Origin: Acetobacteraceae bacterium
GTDB lineage: Bacteria; Pseudomonadota; Alphaproteobacteria; Acetobacterales; Acetobacteraceae
Length of the DNA: 48,395 bases
Direction: 5' to 3'
NCBI GenBank assembly: GCA_030041255.1
Contig: JASHOF010000184.1
Coordinates: forward strand, 1-48,395
Under the pieces are notes generated by a model. It was not told where the DNA came from, did no database searches, and worked only from the letters and a program-made list of their open reading frames with translations. How positions within the stretch are numbered: the first letter of the stretch is position 1; each line of letters opens with the position of its first letter. The translations under genes were made by a program, and so were the position numbers. Shown here piece after piece: positions 16,047 to 25,322 of the stretch.

Positions 16047-16529
16047 TTATGCCGCGGTGGAGGTCGCGGCGCGCGAGGCCGCGAGAATCGCCTGGATGAT
16101 CGGCTCGTAGCCGGTGCAGCGGCAGATGTTGCCGGAAATGGCCTCGATCACATCCTCGCGCGAAGGTGTTGCGTTGTGGTCGAGCAGCGCCTTCGCCGCC
16201 ATCAGCATGCCGCTGGTACAGAAGCCGCATTGGGTGGCGAAGGTTTCGACGAAAGCGCGCTGGAGGGGATGCAGCAGGCCGCCCCTGGCGAGCGCGGCAA
16301 CCGTCTCGATGCGGGCATCTTGGCAGCTCTCGGCCAGCGTCAGGCAGGAAAGCTTCAAGGCTCCGTCGATGATCACCGAGCAGGCGCCGCAGGTTCCCTG
16401 CAGGCAGCCGCCCTTGACGGAGGTTTCGCCGAGCTTGTCGCGCAGCGCGCCGAGCAGCGTCGTGCCGCTTTCGACAAATTCCGCCGCTTCGCTGCCATTG
16501 AGCGTGAACCGGATCGCAACCTTGGGCAT
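16047..16529 (-). CDS. 2Fe-2S subunit of molybdenum hydroxylase
   Basis: This 160-residue iron-sulfur subunit passes electrons between the molybdenum centre and FAD. The plant-type cluster ligands are in GGCLQGTCGACSV and the following SCLTLA (about residues 39-63). The second cluster ligands are in QCGFCTSGM and NICRCTGYEP (about 100-137). Start ATG 16529 (MPKVAIRFTLNG) is preferred over upstream Mets in the same frame, which overlap the FAD subunit gene. It lies 13 bp after the FAD subunit stop. The length is typical of CoxS/XdhC/NdhS proteins. Confidence 0.93.
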   Translation of the reverse strand: MPKVAIRFTLNGSEAAEFVESGTTLLGALRDKLGETSVKGGCLQGTCGACSVIIDGALKLSCLTLAESCQDARIETVAALARGGLLHPLQRAFVETFATQCGFCTSGMLMAAKALLDHNATPSREDVIEAISGNICRCTGYEPIIQAILAASRAATSTAA

Positions 16530-16542
16530 GCTCCTTCCCCGT

Positions 16543-17355
16543 TCAGCCGACGAGCAGCCGGCCGAGATGGACCGGCAGCACTTGGCGCCGGTACCAGGCG
16601 CTGGCGATGGCATCCGTTGGCGGCGCGGTGTCGGCGGTCGCGGCGGCGAGCGCCGGGGCGATGCCTTCGCGCGTCAGCTTCCGGCCGAGCAACGCCGCCT
16701 CGGCGGCGCGGGCGCGCATCGGCGCCTCCGCCATGCAACCGAGGGCAATAGAAGCAGAGCTGACAACGCCGTCCTGCTCGGCAAGCACGGCGGCGATGGT
16801 GAGGACGGCACTGCCCTTCGGCTTGACCCGACTGACCTTGGCGAAGCGAAGGTTGGCGAGGGCGGCGCGCGCAAACGAGACGGCAGTGACGATGCTGCCC
16901 GACGGGAGCCGCTGGCGGCGGGTGTAGAATGTCTCGAGGGGGATCTCCTCGCGCCCGGCTCCGGATTCGATGCTGACGCCGGCATCGAGCGCGAGCAATG
17001 CCACGCCAAGGTCGCCGTACGGGCTCGGAGCGAACAGGTTGCCGCCCACGCTTGCCATGTTGCGCACCGCCGGCCCGCCGATCGTCTTCGCGGCGCGGGC
17101 GAGCGCACCAAGCTCGGATCGGGCGGCGATCGCTGCCATGGGCACGGAAGCGCCGAGCGTGATCCGCCCGGGGCCGAGCGTGATCGCGGCAAGCCCGGGG
17201 TCGGTGACGCGGACGAAGGTCTCGATCGAAAGGTCGCCCTCATTGGCGCGGCGCACCAGCAATGTTCCACCACCGATATAATGTGCCCCGCGTGCGGTGC
17301 ACAAGGCCAGCGCCGCTTTGTGCACACCCTCGAAAGTGGCAAGCGTCAACGACAT
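16543..17355 (-). CDS. FAD-binding subunit of molybdenum hydroxylase
   Basis: This 270-residue FAD subunit of the CoxM/NdhF type has the FAD-binding motifs GGGTLLV (28-34) and IGGPAVRNMASVGGNLF (about 91-107) followed by APSPYGDLGVAL. The C-terminal CO dehydrogenase flavoprotein domain covers about residues 165-265. It is the first gene of the long minus-strand array. The ATG at 17355 lies 38 bp downstream of a possible promoter at 17394-17423. Together with the next three genes it makes a complete four-subunit hydroxylase. Confidence 0.9.
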   Translation of the reverse strand: MSLTLATFEGVHKAALALCTARGAHYIGGGTLLVRRANEGDLSIETFVRVTDPGLAAITLGPGRITLGASVPMAAIAARSELGALARAAKTIGGPAVRNMASVGGNLFAPSPYGDLGVALLALDAGVSIESGAGREEIPLETFYTRRQRLPSGSIVTAVSFARAALANLRFAKVSRVKPKGSAVLTIAAVLAEQDGVVSSASIALGCMAEAPMRARAAEAALLGRKLTREGIAPALAAATADTAPPTDAIASAWYRRQVLPVHLGRLLVG

Positions 17356-17393
17356 TGGCGTCCCCCCGGCGGATCGGCAGCCCGCCTCGTGTC

Positions 17394-17423
17394 ATCATGG
17401 GCGGCCCGCCGCGCGAGCGTCAA
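17394..17423 (-). promoter_or_regulatory. Candidate promoter of the molybdenum hydroxylase operon
   Basis: On the minus strand TTGACG (17418-17423), an 18-bp spacer and CATGAT (17394-17399) resemble a sigma-70 promoter. Transcription would begin roughly 30 bp upstream of the FAD subunit ATG. The -10 has one mismatch from TATGAT. Nothing else in the gap on that strand looks better. Confidence 0.45.
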
Positions 17424-17547
17424 GCGAGGCTCGGATTGGCAGGAAACTCCGCGTGAGGCTGCCGAGACGGGCAGCGCGTTCGGGGCGCGCATCTCTATCG
17501 ACGACATCGCCCTGCATTCATTCGTCTCCATCAGCCCGGGAAGCAGA

Positions 17548-17790
17548 ATGAGACAGAAGCTGACCAACGATGCGGAGAGCATCATCGACGAAATGGTGGC
17601 GGGAATCGTCGCTGCGCATCCGCGGGAGGTCCGGCTGCTTCCTGACAGTCCGCGATCACCGACCGCCGTCGGCCCGCCACTTGCCGAGGCGAGCCGGCCC
17701 GGCCAACGTTCGGTGCGCCCTGTCGACCCGGGAGCGGCGTCGGCAGCGTCGTCTTTCTGCGCCTTCGCGGAGGGCGTTGCGGAAGCCTGA
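17548..17790 (+). pseudogene. Dihydroxyacetone kinase (DhaK) N-terminal remnant
   Basis: The frame from ATG 17548 begins KLTNDAESIIDEMVAGIV and continues AAHPREVRLLPDSPR. From memory this matches the start of DhaK-type dihydroxyacetone kinases (K-x-I/F-N-D-P-xx-V-V-D-E-M-L-x-G-xx-AAHP-xx-VRLL). After about 35 residues the resemblance stops: the expected ADAPV...GGGSGHEP phosphate-binding region is missing and the frame ends at 17790. It is therefore a truncated 5' fragment within the 463-bp gap between the divergent FAD-subunit and isomerase genes. It points to a lost triose or tetrose kinase beside the sugar isomerases. The rest of this gap (17424-17547 and 17791-17818) holds nothing I can identify. 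Confidence 0.55.
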
Positions 17791-17818
17791 TCATGGTGGC
17801 GGATAGAAGGAGGGAGGA

Positions 17819-18709
17819 ATGCATCTTTCGACGCATAACTGGATGCGGGCGGAGCCGCTGGAGACGACGCTGAAGCGCAACCGGCAGTTCCATATCGAGA
17901 GCATCGAGATCAGCGGCGAGCCGGCCCAGTATCCCGCTGCCCAGACGCGACGGCTGCTCGAGGAATCGGGCATCCGGTGCTGGGGCGCGGTGACGCTGCA
18001 GCTCGGCGATCGGAACCTGGCGGCGAAGGATCCGGGGCAGCGGGCGCGCTCGGTCGCCTACGTGAAGTCGGTCGTCGAGATGGTGGCTGCCCTCGGCGGG
18101 CAGATCGTGACCGTGGTGCCGGCGACGGTGGGCAAGGTGGTGCCGGACGGCAGGCCGGAAGAGGAGTGGCGCTGGGTGGTGGAGGCGCTCAAGGAGGTCT
18201 ACGAGCTTTCCGAGCGGCTTTCGGTGCAGATCGCGCTCGAGCCGCTCAACCGGTTCGAGACCTACTTTCTCAATCGCGCCGACCAGGCGCTGGCACTGGC
18301 CAGGGAGGTCGGACCGCATTGCGGTGTCTGCCTCGACGCGTTCCATCTGAATATCGAAGAGGCGGACATGCTGGCCGCGATCCGGGCTGCCAGGGGACGG
18401 CTGTTCGACTTCCACGTCGCGGACAACAACCGCCTGGCCGCCGGCATGGGTGCACTGGACTGGCCACGCATCGTCTGCACCCTTCGCGAGGTCGGCTATG
18501 ACGGGGCCCTGACCAACGAGTTCGTGGCCTCGGTCGACCGCACCCCGGTCTCTCCCTATCCTGACCAGATCGAGAGGAATCCTGTCGAAATTTCGCCGGA
18601 GCAGCGGAAGTTCATCGAGGATCACGGCAGCAGCCTGCTGAGCGAGGCCTTCTATACCCGGCTGGTCGCGAAGACCGCGGAGACGCTGCTGCCTCTGATC
18701 CGCAACTGA
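17819..18709 (+). CDS. Sugar phosphate isomerase/epimerase (TIM barrel)
   Basis: This is a 296-residue xylose-isomerase-like TIM barrel resembling D-psicose/tagatose 3-epimerases. The four metal ligands of the fold are visible: Glu141 (IALEPLNRF), Asp173 (CLDAFHLN), His199 (DFHVADNNR) and Glu234 (LTNEFV), with His176 close by. It likely interconverts keto-sugars or their derivatives in the cytosol. It follows a good ribosome binding site (GGAGGGA, 17811-17817). The next isomerase gene begins 41 bp downstream, so the three genes up to 20981 form an operon. Confidence 0.88.
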   Translation: MHLSTHNWMRAEPLETTLKRNRQFHIESIEISGEPAQYPAAQTRRLLEESGIRCWGAVTLQLGDRNLAAKDPGQRARSVAYVKSVVEMVAALGGQIVTVVPATVGKVVPDGRPEEEWRWVVEALKEVYELSERLSVQIALEPLNRFETYFLNRADQALALAREVGPHCGVCLDAFHLNIEEADMLAAIRAARGRLFDFHVADNNRLAAGMGALDWPRIVCTLREVGYDGALTNEFVASVDRTPVSPYPDQIERNPVEISPEQRKFIEDHGSSLLSEAFYTRLVAKTAETLLPLIRN

Positions 18710-18750
18710 GAGCAGCCCGGAGGCGGGCTGCAACCGGGGAGAACGGAACG

Positions 18751-19827
18751 ATGCCAAGCAACCTCAAGGGGCCGGCGATCTTTCTCGCGCAGTTTGCGGG
18801 CGACGCCGCGCCGTTCAACACCCTCGATGCGATGGCGGCCTGGGCGGCGAGGCTCGGCTATAAGGGAGTGCAGGTTCCGAGCTGGGATGGGCGGCTGTTC
18901 GACCTCGCCCGCGCCGCCGAATCGAAGGCCTATTGCGAGGAGGTGCAGGGCATCGTGGCCCGGCACGGCATGGCCGTCACCGAGCTTTCGACACACCTGC
19001 AAGGACAGCTCGTTTCGGTTCATCCGGCCTATGACGACGTGTTCGACGCTTTCGCGCCGGCTTCGGTGCATGGCCATCCGCGCGCCCGCCAAGCCTGGGC
19101 GGTCAAGCAGATGGAGCTTGCCGCGCGCGCCTCACGCAATCTTGGTCTTTCCACCCACGTTACGTTTACGGGCGCGCTGGCCTGGCCGTACGTGTATCCA
19201 TGGCCGCCGCGCCCGGCCGGCCTGATCGAAGAGGCGTTTGCCGAGCAGGGCCGGAGGTGGCGGCCGATCCTGGATGCGTTCGACCGGGAGGGGGTCGATG
19301 CCTGCTACGAACTGCATCCGGGCGAGGACGTTTTCGACGGGGCGACGTTCGAGATGTTCCTCGAGGCGGTCGGCCAGCACAGGCGGGCGGCGATCAACTA
19401 CGATCCGTCGCATTTCCTGTTACAGGGGCTCGACTATCTGGCGTTCATCGATATCTACCACGACCGCATCCGGGCTTTTCACGTCAAGGATGCCGAGCTC
19501 AGGCCAAATGGCCGGCAGGGCGTCTATTCAGGCTTCCAGCCCTGGATTTCGCGGGCCGGCCGCTTCCGCTCGCCGGGCGACGGGCAGGTGGAGTTCGGTG
19601 CGATCTTCTCGAAGATGGCGCAATACGGCTACGATTCCTGGGCGGTGCTGGAATGGGAATGCTGCCTCAAGGATCCGGAGCAGGGTGCCAAGGAGGGGGC
19701 CGAATTCATCCGCCGGCACATGATCCGCGTGGCCGAGCGGTCGTTCGAGGAATTCATCGCCCAGTCGGCTGACCGCGCCCGCAATGCGCGCGTGCTCGGG
19801 CTTGGCGAGGCGAGGGCCAGGCGGTGA
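18751..19827 (+). CDS. Second sugar phosphate isomerase/epimerase (TIM barrel)
   Basis: This 358-residue xylose-isomerase-like TIM barrel has metal-ligand regions YELHPGEDVF (about 187-196), AINYDPSHFLLQ (about 211-222), RAFHVKDAEL (about 242-251) and VLEWECCLKD (about 297-306). Proteins with this exact pattern are commonly partnered with Gfo/Idh/MocA dehydrogenases in the breakdown of inositol-like or keto-sugars. It overlaps the following dehydrogenase gene by 4 bp. It is only distantly similar to the preceding isomerase, so it is not a recent duplicate. Confidence 0.9.
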   Translation: MPSNLKGPAIFLAQFAGDAAPFNTLDAMAAWAARLGYKGVQVPSWDGRLFDLARAAESKAYCEEVQGIVARHGMAVTELSTHLQGQLVSVHPAYDDVFDAFAPASVHGHPRARQAWAVKQMELAARASRNLGLSTHVTFTGALAWPYVYPWPPRPAGLIEEAFAEQGRRWRPILDAFDREGVDACYELHPGEDVFDGATFEMFLEAVGQHRRAAINYDPSHFLLQGLDYLAFIDIYHDRIRAFHVKDAELRPNGRQGVYSGFQPWISRAGRFRSPGDGQVEFGAIFSKMAQYGYDSWAVLEWECCLKDPEQGAKEGAEFIRRHMIRVAERSFEEFIAQSADRARNARVLGLGEARARR

Positions 19828-20981
19828 CGATCGAAGGGGCCGGGGCGGCGCCTGGCCAGAGGCCGATCCGTCTTGGCATGGTCGGCGGCGGCGAGGGCGC
19901 CTTCATCGGCGGCGTGCATCAGATGGCCGCCCGGCTCGACGGGCATTATGAGCTGGTCGCGGGTGCGCTTTCCGCCGCGCCGGAAAAGGCCCATCGCTCG
20001 GCGGTCAAGCTCGGGCTCAAGGCGGAGCGCAGCTACGGGAGCTTCGCCGAGATGGCGCGCCGCGAGGCGGAGCGGGGAGATGGGATCGAGGCGGTCGCGA
20101 TCGTCACCCCCAACCACCTCCACGCCGCGGCAGCAACGGCGTTCCTCGAGGCCGGAATCCATGTGATCTGCGACAAGCCCCTGGCAACGAGCCTGGCCGA
20201 GGCGCTGCCGCTCAGGGAGCTTGCGGCGGCCAGGGGGCGGGTGTTCGCGGTCACCTACAATTACACCGGCTATCCGCTGGTGCGGCATGCGCGGGCGCTG
20301 GTGGCCGAGGGGGCCCTGGGCGCCATCCGCCTGGTGCAGGTGGAGTATCCGCAGGACTGGCTGACCGAGCCCCTGGAGACCACGGGCCAGAAGCAGGCAT
20401 CGTGGCGGACCGATCCGGCCCAGGCCGGCCGGGGCGGATGCCTCGGCGACATCGGCACGCACGCTTTCCACCTCGCCGGCTTCGTGAGCGGGATGCAGCC
20501 CGCGGAGCTGGCGGCCGACCTGACGACGTTCGTGGCCGGGCGGCGGCTCGATGACAATGTCCATGTCATGCTGCGCTACGCCTCGGGCGCACGCGGCATG
20601 CTGTGGGCGAGCCAGGTCGCTCCGGGCAACGAGAACAATCTCCGGCTCAGGGTCTACGGGACGAAGGCGGGCCTCGAGTGGCGGCAGGAGCAGCCGAACG
20701 CACTCCGCCTTTCGCGCTTCGGTGGGGCGAGCGAAATCGTCACTCGGGCGACGGCCTCGGTCGGGCCTGCCGGGCAGCGCGTGACCCGCGTTCCTGCCGG
20801 CCATCCGGAGGGCTATATCGAGGCGTTTGCGACGATTTATTCGGAGGTCGCCCTGGCCATTCGCGGCCAGGCGGAGGCGGAGGCGACATTTCCCGGCCTC
20901 GCGGATGGAATCGCCGGCGTCGCCTTCATCGAGGCGGCAGTCCGTTCCTCCGGGGAGGGAGCGAAATGGGTCGGGCTGTGA
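19824..20981 (+). CDS. Gfo/Idh/MocA-family NAD(P)-dependent oxidoreductase
   Basis: This 385-residue dehydrogenase has an N-terminal Rossmann domain (LGMVGGGEGAFIGGVHQM, about 17-34), the DKPLATS motif (about 116-122) in which the Lys is catalytic, and the C-terminal domain with GDIGTHAFHL (about 212-221). These enzymes oxidise sugars, inositols or their keto forms. GTG at 19824 is the start; it overlaps the stop of the isomerase gene (GTGA). The stop is only 15 bp from the -35 box of the rpsL promoter, so readthrough into the ribosomal operon is possible. Confidence 0.92.
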   Translation: MTIEGAGAAPGQRPIRLGMVGGGEGAFIGGVHQMAARLDGHYELVAGALSAAPEKAHRSAVKLGLKAERSYGSFAEMARREAERGDGIEAVAIVTPNHLHAAAATAFLEAGIHVICDKPLATSLAEALPLRELAAARGRVFAVTYNYTGYPLVRHARALVAEGALGAIRLVQVEYPQDWLTEPLETTGQKQASWRTDPAQAGRGGCLGDIGTHAFHLAGFVSGMQPAELAADLTTFVAGRRLDDNVHVMLRYASGARGMLWASQVAPGNENNLRLRVYGTKAGLEWRQEQPNALRLSRFGGASEIVTRATASVGPAGQRVTRVPAGHPEGYIEAFATIYSEVALAIRGQAEAEATFPGLADGIAGVAFIEAAVRSSGEGAKWVGL

Positions 20982-20995
20982 CGCAGTGCGGGCGC

Positions 20996-21024
20996 TTGAC
21001 TTGATCCCGGCCCGATCCTAGTTT
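20996..21024 (+). promoter_or_regulatory. Promoter of the str/S10/spc ribosomal operon
   Basis: TTGACT (20996-21001), a 17-bp spacer and TAGTTT (21019-21024) form a good sigma-70 promoter. Predicted transcription starts near 21031 and leaves a leader of about 200 nt before rpsL. The leader is GC-rich with several possible stems but no named leader motif. The same -35 hexamer TTGACT precedes rpsM at 34798. Confidence 0.6.
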
Positions 21025-21233
21025 CCGCGCCCTCGACCGCCCGGACCGCAAGCGCGGGCCCGGCGTTGTCTGCAAGGATGATCAGGTTTGCGGCGCCGCT
21101 GGCGGAATCCCGGCAGCCAAGGCCGCGGGCACGGGCGAACCCCGCTGCGTGGGGCCACTCACGCCGTGGGGGAACTTCGTTGCAGCCGACGTGGGCAGTC
21201 GACGGGGAGAGACAGGGTTTTCGGATTGGACGG

Positions 21234-21605
21234 ATGCCGACGATCAACCAGTTGATTGCCAAGGGGCGCGAGCCGCGTTCGGCGCGCAACAAGGTGCCGG
21301 CCCTGCAGGGCTGCCCGCAGAAGCGGGGCGTCTGCACGCGCGTCTATACGACGACACCGAAGAAGCCGAATTCGGCGCTGCGGAAAGTCGCCAAGGTCAG
21401 GCTGACCAACGGCTACGAGGTGGTGAGCTACATCCCGGGCGAGGGCCACAACCTGCAGGAGCACAGCGTGGTGCTGATCCGCGGCGGGCGGGTCAAGGAT
21501 CTGCCCGGCGTGCGCTACCACATCCTGCGCGGGGTGCTCGATACCCAGGGCATCGTCAAGCGCCGCCAGCGCCGTTCGCTCTACGGCGCCAAGCGGCCGA
21601 AGTGA
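21234..21605 (+). CDS. rpsL: 30S ribosomal protein S12
   Basis: S12 (123 residues) sits at the decoding centre of the 30S subunit and helps codon-anticodon checking. The conserved [19 protein letters not shown] segment is present. The lysines whose change gives streptomycin resistance (E. coli Lys42 and Lys87, here Lys43 and Lys88) are both wild type. The ATG at 21234 gives the usual MPTINQL start; the frame is open back to 21066 but without homology. It is the first gene of the cluster and lies 7 bp before rpsG. Confidence 0.98.
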   Translation: MPTINQLIAKGREPRSARNKVPALQGCPQKRGVCTRVYTTTPKKPNSALRKVAKVRLTNGYEVVSYIPGEGHNLQEHSVVLIRGGRVKDLPGVRYHILRGVLDTQGIVKRRQRRSLYGAKRPK

Positions 21606-21612
21606 GAGCGAG

Positions 21613-22092
21613 ATGAGCCGCCGCCGCCGCGCCGTCCGCCGCGAGATCCTGCCCGACGCCAAGTTCGGCGATGCCGTGATCAGCCGCTTCATGAACGCGC
21701 TGATGCATGACGGCATGAAATCGGTTGCCGAAGGAATCGTCTATGGGGCGCTGGATCTGCTGAAAAAGCGCGGCCCCTCCTCCGCCGACCCGGTGCGGCT
21801 TTTCCACGAGGCGATGGACAACGTGAAGCCGGCCGTCGAGGTACGCTCCCGTCGCGTCGGCGGTGCCACCTATCAGGTTCCTGTCGAGGTGCGCACCGAG
21901 CGGCGCCAGGCGTTGGCCATTCGCTGGCTGATCGATGCCGCACGCAAGCGCAAGGGCGAGCACACGATGGTCGAGCGCCTCTGCAACGAGCTGCACGACG
22001 CCGTCAACAACCGCGGTGCGGCCGTGAAGAAGCGCGAGGATACCCACCGGATGGCGGAGGCCAACAAGGCCTTCAGCCATTATCGCTGGTAG
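21613..22092 (+). CDS. rpsG: 30S ribosomal protein S7
   Basis: S7 (159 residues) starts assembly of the 30S head by binding the 3' domain of 16S rRNA. It has the usual N-terminal arginine-rich tail ([15 protein letters not shown]) and the ending [10 protein letters not shown]. It is slightly longer than the common 156 residues. In most proteobacteria fusA follows directly; here tuf follows after a 48-bp gap with no trace of fusA. Confidence 0.98.
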   Translation: MSRRRRAVRREILPDAKFGDAVISRFMNALMHDGMKSVAEGIVYGALDLLKKRGPSSADPVRLFHEAMDNVKPAVEVRSRRVGGATYQVPVEVRTERRQALAIRWLIDAARKRKGEHTMVERLCNELHDAVNNRGAAVKKREDTHRMAEANKAFSHYRW

Positions 22093-22140
22093 ATCGGGGC
22101 AGAAAGCAGGGCCGGAGGCGGCCGAACGGAGAGGACTGAG

Positions 22141-23331
<1,191 letters not shown>

Positions 23332-23380
23332 GGCGGCGGCGGGGCGGCTTGGATCGGACGCGGGCGCGAAGGGCATCCCG

Positions 23381-23689
23381 ATGGACAACCAGAATATCCG
23401 CATCCGGCTCAAGGCCTACGACCACCGCGTGCTCGACAACAGCACGAAGGAGATCGTGAACACCGCGAAGCGGACGGGGGCGCGCGTCAGGGGCCCGATC
23501 CCCCTGCCGACGCATATCGAACGCTTCACCGTGAACCGCTCTCCGCATATCGACAAGAAGAGCCGCGAGCAGTTCGAGATCCGCACCCATCGCCGGCTCC
23601 TCGACATTGTCGAGCCGACGCCGCAGACGGTCGATGCGCTGATGAAGCTCGATCTGGCTGCCGGCGTCGATGTCGAGATCAAGATCTGA
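23381..23689 (+). CDS. rpsJ: 30S ribosomal protein S10
   Basis: S10 (102 residues) binds the 30S head and, as NusE, takes part in transcription antitermination. Typical text: [16 protein letters not shown] and [19 protein letters not shown]. The ATG at 23381 gives the standard length; the open frame extends to 23255, within tuf, and is ignored. It lies 49 bp after tuf and 10 bp before rplC, so the S10 operon continues from the str operon without a visible promoter or terminator. Confidence 0.98.
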   Translation: MDNQNIRIRLKAYDHRVLDNSTKEIVNTAKRTGARVRGPIPLPTHIERFTVNRSPHIDKKSREQFEIRTHRRLLDIVEPTPQTVDALMKLDLAAGVDVEIKI

Positions 23690-23699
23690 GGAGCGTCGC

Positions 23700-24386
23700 A
23701 TGCGCACCGGACTCCTGGCCCGCAAGCTCGGGATGACGCGGATTTTCCGCGCCGACGGCGCGCACGTCCCGGTGACGGTGCTGCATCTCGACCAGCTTCA
23801 GGTGGTGAGCGTCAGGAGCCGCGAAAAGGATGGTTACGACGCGCTGCAGCTCGGCTGGGGCAGCGCCAGGCCGCAGCGCGTGAGCAAGCCCAATCGCGGT
23901 CATTTCGCCAAGAGCAGGATCGAGCCGAAAGCGAAGCTCGCCGAGTTCCGTGTCGCGGCCGAGAGCGTGCTCGAAGTCGGGGCCGTGCTCTCGGCGGCGC
24001 ATTTCGTCGTCGGCCAGCGGGTCGATGTCACGGCGGAGAGCAAGGGCAAGGGTTTCGCCGGCGCCATGAAGCGCTGGAACTTCGGCGGCCTCGAGGCAAG
24101 CCACGGCGTCTCCATCAGCCATCGCAGCCACGGCTCGACCGGCAACCGCCAGGATCCGGGGCGGACCTTCAAGAACAAGAAGATGGCCGGGCATCTCGGG
24201 GCCGAGCGGGTGAGCGTGCTCAATCTCGAAGTGGCGGCAGTCGATGCCGAGAAGGGGCTTCTGATGCTGCGGGGCGCGGTGCCCGGGGCCAAGGGAGCCT
24301 TCGTCAGGGTGCGCGATGCCGTGAAGCGGAAGCTGCCATCGGAAGCACCGCTTCCGGCAGGCCTGGCAGGCAGTGCGGGGGCGTGA
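23700..24386 (+). CDS. rplC: 50S ribosomal protein L3
   Basis: L3 (228 residues) binds 23S rRNA near the peptidyl transferase centre. It begins [16 protein letters not shown], with the central loop [20 protein letters not shown] that reaches towards the catalytic centre (one of its glutamines is N5-methylated by PrmB in E. coli). The C-terminal tail is longer than in E. coli, as usual for alphaproteobacteria. Its TGA shares one base with the rplD ATG (TGATG). Confidence 0.98.
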   Translation: MRTGLLARKLGMTRIFRADGAHVPVTVLHLDQLQVVSVRSREKDGYDALQLGWGSARPQRVSKPNRGHFAKSRIEPKAKLAEFRVAAESVLEVGAVLSAAHFVVGQRVDVTAESKGKGFAGAMKRWNFGGLEASHGVSISHRSHGSTGNRQDPGRTFKNKKMAGHLGAERVSVLNLEVAAVDAEKGLLMLRGAVPGAKGAFVRVRDAVKRKLPSEAPLPAGLAGSAGA

Positions 24387-25000
24387 TGCAGATCGCGGTG
24401 ACCACGCTCGACAATACGGAGGCCGGCGAGATCGAGCTTCCCGACGCGCTGTTCGGCGCCGCGCCGCGTTTCGATGTCATGGCGCGGGTGGTGCACTGGC
24501 AGTTGGCCAGGCGTCGTGCCGGGACGCACAAGGCGAAGGGGATGAGCGAGGTCTCCGGGACAACGCGGAAGCCTTATCGGCAGAAGGGGACCGGCCGGGC
24601 GCGGCAAGGCAGCCTGCGCGCGCCGCAGTTCCGCACCGGCGGGGTGGTGCATGGCCCGGTGCCGCGCTCGCACGCCTATCAGCTTCCGAAGAAGGTGCGG
24701 CGGCTCGGGCTGATTTCCGCCCTGTCGCAGAAGCTGGCCGAAGGCAGGCTGGTCGTGCTGGAGGCGGCGATCTCGGAACCGAAGACCAGGGAACTCAGGG
24801 GGCGGCTTGCCGCGCTGGGGTGGCATTCCTGCCTGGTGATCGACCGCGACGTGCATGCCGGGTTCCTCCGCGCCTCCCGCAATCTCGCCGGCATCGACGT
24901 GCTGCCGACGATCGGCGCCAATGTCTATGACATCCTGAATCACGAGCTTCTGGTGATCACGCGGGCCGGGGTGGCCGGACTTCAGGAGCGGCTGGCATGA
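24386..25000 (+). CDS. rplD: 50S ribosomal protein L4
   Basis: L4 (204 residues) lines the peptide exit tunnel with its extended loop ([16 protein letters not shown] region, about 62-77). In E. coli L4 also represses the S10 operon; no such leader site is recognisable here. ATG 24386 is preferred to the GTG three bases upstream because it forms the TGATG junction with rplC. It overlaps rplW by 4 bp. Confidence 0.97.
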   Translation: MQIAVTTLDNTEAGEIELPDALFGAAPRFDVMARVVHWQLARRRAGTHKAKGMSEVSGTTRKPYRQKGTGRARQGSLRAPQFRTGGVVHGPVPRSHAYQLPKKVRRLGLISALSQKLAEGRLVVLEAAISEPKTRELRGRLAALGWHSCLVIDRDVHAGFLRASRNLAGIDVLPTIGANVYDILNHELLVITRAGVAGLQERLA

Positions 25001-25308
25001 GCGCGCCGAGGCTCTCGCGGGAAGCGATGTTCCGGATCATCCTGCGCCCCGTCATCACCGAAAAGGCAACCGCGCTCGGCGAGCGCGGACAGGTGGTCTT
25101 TCAGGTCGCGCCGGAGGCCACCAAGCCGGAGATCAAGGCGGCCATCGAAGGGCTGTTCGGGGTCAAGGTCGTGGCCGTGAACACCCTGGTCAGCAAGGGC
25201 AAGGTCAAGCGGTTTCGCGGCCGTCCGGGCCGGAGGTCGGATGTGAAGAAGGCGTTCGTCCGGCTCGCCGAGGGCGAGAACATCGACTTCACCTCGAAGC
25301 TTGCCTGA
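24997..25308 (+). CDS. rplW: 50S ribosomal protein L23
   Basis: L23 (103 residues) sits at the tunnel exit and docks trigger factor and SRP. Recognised by [13 protein letters not shown] and the extended loop [20 protein letters not shown]. The conserved acidic trigger-factor contact lies at the N-terminal side of this fold. Overlaps rplD by 4 bp and precedes rplB by 14 bp. Confidence 0.97.
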   Translation: MSAPRLSREAMFRIILRPVITEKATALGERGQVVFQVAPEATKPEIKAAIEGLFGVKVVAVNTLVSKGKVKRFRGRPGRRSDVKKAFVRLAEGENIDFTSKLA

Positions 25309-25322
25309 GCCGGGAGAGGGGG

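Noticed and set aside
21031-21233. Named riboswitch or S12/S7 leader motif before rpsL
   Set aside because: Several GC-rich stems can be drawn, but none matches a motif I can name.
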